Of a stretch of DNA of 38,140 nucleotides, positions 34,295 to 38,140 are shown piece after piece. Every line of letters begins with the position of its first letter. Positions within the stretch are counted from its first letter, which is position 1. The stretch covers positions 1 to 38,140 of the forward strand of contig JAFQTK010000032.1 of NCBI GenBank assembly GCA_017409065.1. Direction: 5' to 3'. The notes under the pieces were generated by a model. The model worked only from the letters and a program-made list of their open reading frames with translations, did not search any database and was not told the origin of the DNA. This DNA is from a bacterium (lineage in GTDB: Bacteria > Cyanobacteriota > Vampirovibrionia > Gastranaerophilales > Gastranaerophilaceae). The translations under genes and the position numbers were made by a program.

Positions 34295-34412
34295 AGGAGA
34301 ATATCAACGCACAACCTCTTTGTCAGCCTGAGAATGACGGGAGAAAAGTATTGCCTGAAAGTGGTAAATTATGATATATTGAAATAGTAGTAAAATAATG
34401 GAGAAGTGAAAT
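34295..34412 (+). promoter_or_regulatory. Gap holding a repeat fragment and a promoter for the pilin-collar gene
   Basis: A Shine-Dalgarno-like AAGGAG just after the preceding stop leads to no ORF. CCTGAGAATGACGG (34327-34340) resembles the end of the palindromic repeats at 35866-36009. A plausible promoter is TTGCCT (34351-34356), 18 bases, TATATT (34375-34380). GGAG (34400-34403) lies 9 bases before ATG 34413. Confidence 0.45.
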
Positions 34413-35300
34413 ATGAAAAACCTTAATTTACTAGGGGGGGGGGAGTTAAGAGGAAATAAAATTTCTTATTTTGATAAATCCCCCCGTATTAATAAAAAGA
34501 AAGCTTTTTCTATCGCAGAAGCTTTAATCACATTGGCAATTGTCGGGATTACAATAGGTTCTGCTGCCCCACTGATTTCTAAAACGATGAAAAACAGTCA
34601 GGTTGGTAATTTCCAAATGATGCAAATTAATAAAACACTTGATACAACCAAAAGTGATATAAATAATTTGAGAAATCAGATAAACTTAATAAGAACCAGT
34701 TTAGCAAATTATGTTACAAAAACCGAACTGACGACAACTTTAAGTAAATATGTAAAAATAACTGATTTGACCACAAAGCTCTCAAGTTATATTACTTCGG
34801 ACCAGTTAAATTCTCGTAATTATATTACGAGTGAATCTTTAACAGGCTTTTTAACGGACTCTGATTTAACAGCATTAAGAAACAGGCTTACAGCTTTAGA
34901 ACAAACACCGGCACCTACTAACGATAATTTCCCAATTGGTGGAATTATAATGTGGAGTGGAACCACAATACCTACTGGTTGGAAGTTATGCAACGGACAA
35001 AATGGAACACCTGATTTACGAGATAGGTTTATAGTCGGTGCAGGGAGCAGTTATGCTATTGGGGCTAAAGGTGGAGCAAGCACTGTTACATTGACAGCAT
35101 CACAAATACCGCCGCATAGACATCTTGTTCATGAGTATGCAGGTCCTGTTCATACAGATAAAACCAATCATAGGGCCCATGTTAACGCAGGAACTAACGG
35201 TGGGTCGTCTTCTTATACAGGAAGTATAGGTGGTGGACAAGCTCACGAAAACAGACCACCGTATTATGCTTTGGCTTATATTATGAAAGTATCAAATTAG
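34413..35300 (+). CDS. Prepilin-like N-terminus fused to a phage tail collar domain; contains a G10 tract
   Basis: 295 residues. A long basic leader (1-31) ends in KKKA, and the mature form would start F32-S-I-A-E36, with Glu at +5 and the hydrophobic helix ALITLAIVGITIGSAAPLI: a class III-type prepilin signal with Ala instead of Gly before the cut. Residues ~70-165 are a low-complexity helical stalk (LRNQINLIRTSLANYVTKTEL, then YITSDQLNS repeats) like tail-fibre shafts. Residues ~173-295 are a tail collar domain: FPIGGIIMWSG, PTGWKLCNGQNGTPDLRDRF, IPPHRH, and the end AHENRPPYYALAYIMKVS. HRH and HxD/H residues resemble metal-binding fibre tips. Ten G at 34434-34443 fall in codons 8-11. Likely a surface or pseudopilus adhesin; function not proven. 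Confidence 0.88.
   Translation: MKNLNLLGGGELRGNKISYFDKSPRINKKKAFSIAEALITLAIVGITIGSAAPLISKTMKNSQVGNFQMMQINKTLDTTKSDINNLRNQINLIRTSLANYVTKTELTTTLSKYVKITDLTTKLSSYITSDQLNSRNYITSESLTGFLTDSDLTALRNRLTALEQTPAPTNDNFPIGGIIMWSGTTIPTGWKLCNGQNGTPDLRDRFIVGAGSSYAIGAKGGASTVTLTASQIPPHRHLVHEYAGPVHTDKTNHRAHVNAGTNGGSSSYTGSIGGGQAHENRPPYYALAYIMKVSN
34434..34443 (+). repeat. G10 homopolymer, candidate phase-variation tract
   Basis: Ten consecutive G in a very A/T-rich genome, inside the leader of the pilin-collar gene. With nine G the frame reaches TAA two codons later; with eleven G it reaches TAA within a few codons. Only 10 (or 7, 13) keeps the protein open from this ATG. Confidence 0.8.
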
Positions 35301-35308
35301 TATAACGT

Positions 35309-35340
35309 GTGAGAGTCCGACAAAACCAAATAAAAAAGAC
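35309..35340 (+). repeat. 3'-flank repeat, copy 1
   Basis: Starts GTGAGAGTCCGACAAAACC and runs into AAATAAAAAAGAC. It recurs diverged at 35690-35719 and 36061-36094. It is followed by CTCA and then unrelated sequence, as if the right arm of the terminator preserved in copy 3 had been lost. Confidence 0.7.
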
Positions 35341-35380
35341 CTCACCATTATTCTTCGCTTTTGGTTTGGAATTACGAAAG

Positions 35381-35409
35381 CAGGGGGTTCTGGGGGGTGC
35401 AACCCCCTG
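35381..35409. repeat. GC-rich hairpin CAGGGGGTT / AACCCCCTG
   Basis: A 9-base perfect stem (35381-35389 and 35401-35409) with an 11-base loop that itself contains GGGGGG. It is unusually G-rich for this genome; there is no T-tract, so it is not a classic terminator. Confidence 0.75.
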
Positions 35410-35441
35410 ACCTAAAGTCGAAGGCAAAGCGTGTTTTTCTT

Positions 35442-35498
35442 CTTTGCGATACTTTCTTCTTTTTGCGTATGCAATTCAAAAAGAAGAAAGTATCAAAG
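35442..35498. repeat. Long palindromic element with an 18-base perfect stem
   Basis: GATACTTTCTTCTTTTTG (35448-35465) and its exact reverse complement (35477-35494) surround an 11-base loop. The stem extends by CTTT/AAAG with a two-base bulge. This is typical of dispersed intergenic palindromes. Confidence 0.8.
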
Positions 35499-35591
35499 AA
35501 AAGATAATTTGAAATAATAAAGTAAAAGATTTCTTTCCGGTGCATCTTTCATCCAGTTATGAGAATGGTGCATAAATGCACCATATAGGTT

Positions 35592-35681
35592 GCTTTTACC
35601 GGAATTATAGGCAGTGGAGAAGCTCATGAAAACCGTCCGCCGTATTATGCTTTGGCTCATATTATGAAAGTATCCGATTAG
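35592..35681 (+). pseudogene. Truncated 3' end of a second tail-collar gene
   Basis: In one frame the DNA reads FTGIIGSGEAHENRPPYYAL followed by AHIMKVSD and a stop. This is nearly the same as the end of the intact gene (YTGSIGGGQAHENRPPYYAL, then AYIMKVSN). An in-frame TAG lies at 35586-35588 and nothing related is seen upstream, so about 30 codons of a former gene remain. Its downstream flank is also homologous (35690-35719). Confidence 0.85.
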
Positions 35682-35689
35682 AAGAGCGA

Positions 35690-35719
35690 GTGAGAATCCG
35701 GCAAAACCAAATAAAAAAG
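35690..35719 (+). repeat. 3'-flank repeat, copy 2
   Basis: GTGAGAATCCGGCAAAACC running into AAATAAAAAAG, following the truncated collar fragment as copy 1 follows the intact gene. Confidence 0.7.
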
Positions 35720-35865
35720 CTCCTACCGTTATTTTGAGGGGCGAATCCTCGTTAGATGGGCTTTAGTTTTTTAACTGGCTGGTTGAAACGCTGCCATTGC
35801 TGCGAATCCTAGCCAAATGGGCTTTAGTTCAAAGGTCTGGCTGATGGTGAAGCAGCGTTGCTGCC

Positions 35866-36009
35866 GTCATTCTGAGGGAGTCCGCAGGACGACTGAAGAA
35901 TCTCGCTGAATATAGACTTTGTGTGTCGAGATCCTTCGCTTTGCTCAGGATGACGAGGAGGCTTTTGCTCCGTGAGATTCTTCGCTTCGTTTCACTCTCT
36001 CAGAATGAC
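35866..36009. repeat. Palindromic repeat cluster (GTCATTCTGAG type)
   Basis: GTCATTCTGAG (35866-35876) is mirrored by CTCAGGATGAC (35944-35954, one mismatch), with inner CTGAAGAATCTC and GAGATCCTTCGC arms. A second right-hand half (GAGATTCTTCGC to CTCAGAATGAC) ends at 36009. This kind of dispersed intergenic palindrome is known from many bacterial genomes. No coding capacity. Confidence 0.75.
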
Positions 36010-36060
36010 TGTAGTAGGGTTTCAACTCGTCAGATTTTTGAGCTATGCTCAATTAGAGAT

Positions 36061-36094
36061 GTGAGTGAATGTCCGTCAAATCCAAATAAAAAAG
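36061..36094 (+). repeat. 3'-flank repeat, copy 3
   Basis: GTGAGTGAATGTCCGTCAAA running into TCCAAATAAAAAAGAC, preceded by TCAATTAG, reminiscent of the TCAAATTAG gene end before copy 1. It leads into an intact terminator. Confidence 0.65.
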
Positions 36095-36115
36095 ACCTCA
36101 AACGAGGTCTTTTTT
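36088..36115. terminator. Bidirectional terminator between the repeat region and tRNA-Leu
   Basis: Six A, GACCTC (36094-36099), loop AAAC, GAGGTC (36104-36109), six T. On the minus strand it sits directly after the tRNA 3' end. Confidence 0.9.
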
Positions 36116-36118
36116 ATT

Positions 36119-36204
36119 TGACCTGGGCCGGACTTGAACCGGCACGAGAGGTGAGTCTCATTGGATTTTAAGTCCAACGTGTCTACCGATTCCACCACCA
36201 GGGC
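36119..36204 (-). tRNA. tRNA-Leu (anticodon UAA)
   Basis: The minus strand folds as a class II tRNA of 86 bases: acceptor GCCCTGG with CCAGGTC, anticodon stem TTGGA/TCCAA with loop CTTAAAA (anticodon TAA), a long variable arm typical of Leu, and T stem GCCGG/CCGGC with loop TTCAAGT. CCA is not encoded. Position 2 of the acceptor stem appears as a C-U mismatch. It decodes UUA, a favoured Leu codon in this AT-rich genome. Confidence 0.93.
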
Positions 36205-36265
36205 TTAAAGTAATCACGTGAACGTGTATTCCTTTTATAATACAAAAATAATTTTATGTCCAGTA

Positions 36266-37639
<1,374 letters not shown>

Positions 37640-37680
37640 TTATTTATAATAACACATTTTTTTTAATATGGCATTAATTA

Positions 37681-37697
37681 ATTGTAATTTTTACAAT
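37681..37697. repeat. Inverted repeat ATTGTAA-TTT-TTACAAT in the gdhA-rex gap
   Basis: A perfect 7-base palindrome with a 3-base centre, ~66 bases upstream of the gdhA ATG. It resembles an operator, and loosely the Rex motif without its G/C positions. Confidence 0.4.
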
Positions 37698-37717
37698 TAA
37701 TAATATTTTTAATGTAA

Positions 37718-37748
37718 TTGTGAATTTTTTCACGCTTTGTAATATAAT
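37718..37748 (+). promoter_or_regulatory. rex promoter with a Rex-like operator
   Basis: TTGTGAA-TTTT-TTCACGC (37718-37735) matches the known Rex operator TTGTGAA-N4-TTCACAA at 16 of 18 positions. It overlaps the -35 region of a promoter whose -10 is TAATAT or TATAAT (37740-37748). Autoregulation of rex is the simplest reading. Confidence 0.65.
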
Positions 37749-37765
37749 ATTGTTATTGAGGAATT

Positions 37766-38140
37766 ATGGACAAAAAAATTTCAGAAAAAGCTGTTAGCCG
37801 AATGACATTATACCATTGCATTTTGACTGACTTTATAGACAAGGGAATCGATACAATTTCAAGTCCGCAAATGGCTTCTTTGTTGGGGGTTGACGATTCA
37901 CAGGTAAGAAAAGATATTAGTTTTTTAAACAATTCAGGTAAGTGCAGAGTTGGTTATTTGGTAAAAGAATTGAAAGAGTCGATTGAAAAAACATTGGGTT
38001 TTTCAAAACCTAAAAGTGCAATTATTATTGGTGCTGGAAATTTGGGGAATGCTTTAGCAAATTATGGTAATTTTAGCAACTATGGATTGAATGTTATTGC
38101 TTTGTTTGATACAGACAAAAAGAAAATTGTGACAAGTATA
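37766..38140 (+). CDS. rex: Redox-sensing transcriptional repressor Rex (partial, runs off the window)
   Basis: 125 codons are present and the frame is open at the end. The N-terminal winged helix includes ISSPQMASLLGVDDSQVRKD (~32-51), whose QVRKD segment is the DNA-recognition helix of Rex, followed by DISFLNNSGKCRVGY. The Rossmann domain starts SAIIIGAGNLGNALANY (NAD(H)-binding GxGxxG). Rex senses the NADH/NAD+ ratio and represses fermentation and respiration genes. GAGGAATT precedes the ATG. A Rex-like operator overlaps its promoter. Confidence 0.94.
   Translation, partial: MDKKISEKAVSRMTLYHCILTDFIDKGIDTISSPQMASLLGVDDSQVRKDISFLNNSGKCRVGYLVKELKESIEKTLGFSKPKSAIIIGAGNLGNALANYGNFSNYGLNVIALFDTDKKKIVTSI

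Larger units (their letters stand above)
35301..36118. other. 818-base gene-free repeat region behind the pilin-collar gene
   Basis: Holds three diverged copies of one 3' flank, a truncated collar gene end, two strong hairpins, an imperfect direct repeat (35741-35781 and 35802-35843, sharing GCGAATCCT and ATGGGCTTTAGTT), GTCATTCTGAG-type palindromes and a final terminator. It is more GC-rich than its surroundings. No intact gene or transposase is visible. Confidence 0.8.

Noticed and set aside
35301-36118. Insertion sequence or prophage remnant
   Set aside because: No transposase, integrase or phage structural gene is visible, and no terminal repeats frame the region. The collar similarity belongs to the neighbouring pilin fusion.
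35923-36171. 82-codon open frame on the plus strand
   Set aside because: It runs through palindromic repeats, a terminator and the antisense of tRNA-Leu, and has no ribosome binding site or protein-like composition.

Overview
The window is low-GC chromosomal DNA with densely packed, mostly housekeeping bacterial genes and no plasmid, transposase or complete prophage. Rubrerythrin, Rex and NADP-type glutamate dehydrogenase suggest an anaerobic or fermentative host. Repeated prepilin-like proteins, EF-hand proteins without signal peptides, and the general style of the proteins suggest a gut Melainabacteria/Vampirovibrionia (Gastranaerophilales-like) genome. That placement is an inference from protein character; no single marker here settles it.

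Layout. 1-8.2 kb, mostly minus strand: the 3' end of prfA, then gatB, an orphan oligopeptide-type ABC ATPase, a dicarboxylate/amino-acid:cation symporter, a 57-residue orphan gene (plus strand), thrB, dnaN, a broken type IV pilin-like gene, a small hypothetical gene and coaE. 8.2-10.6 kb, plus strand: ilvN/ilvH, rpsB, tsf. 10.6-12.8 kb, minus strand: a two-TM hypothetical protein and a COG2509-type FAD dehydrogenase. 13.1-24.4 kb: two paralogous EF-hand proteins bracket rubrerythrin, a small exported protein, a STAS-spoIID-murJ-tsaC cluster and typA. 24.4-34.3 kb: aspS, a GHL10-type glycosidase, a response regulator, an RseP-type protease, comF, polA and a small exported protein. 34.4-36.2 kb is the only clearly accessory region: a prepilin/phage-tail-collar fusion with a G10 tract, followed by about 0.8 kb of decayed gene ends and palindromic repeats, then tRNA-Leu. 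36.3 kb to the end: gdhA, divergent from rex (cut by the window edge), whose promoter carries a Rex-like operator.

Main points of interest. (1) The two EF-hand paralogs share a nearly identical ~120 bp upstream block that ends in a sigma-28-type promoter (TAAAGTTT-N11-GYCGATTA). A third match precedes the 57-residue orphan gene, suggesting a small regulon. (2) The 295-residue fusion joins a class III-like prepilin N-terminus to a phage tail collar domain. A run of ten G in codons 8-11 puts the downstream frame under slipped-strand control, and decayed 3' ends of related genes lie behind it. (3) A candidate small RNA or leader lies on the minus strand upstream of typA. (4) Four genes without a Shine-Dalgarno sequence have a -10-like hexamer exactly 6 nt before ATG, which fits leaderless transcripts. 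(5) A pilin-like gene translationally coupled to the coaE operon has a premature stop and a frameshift.
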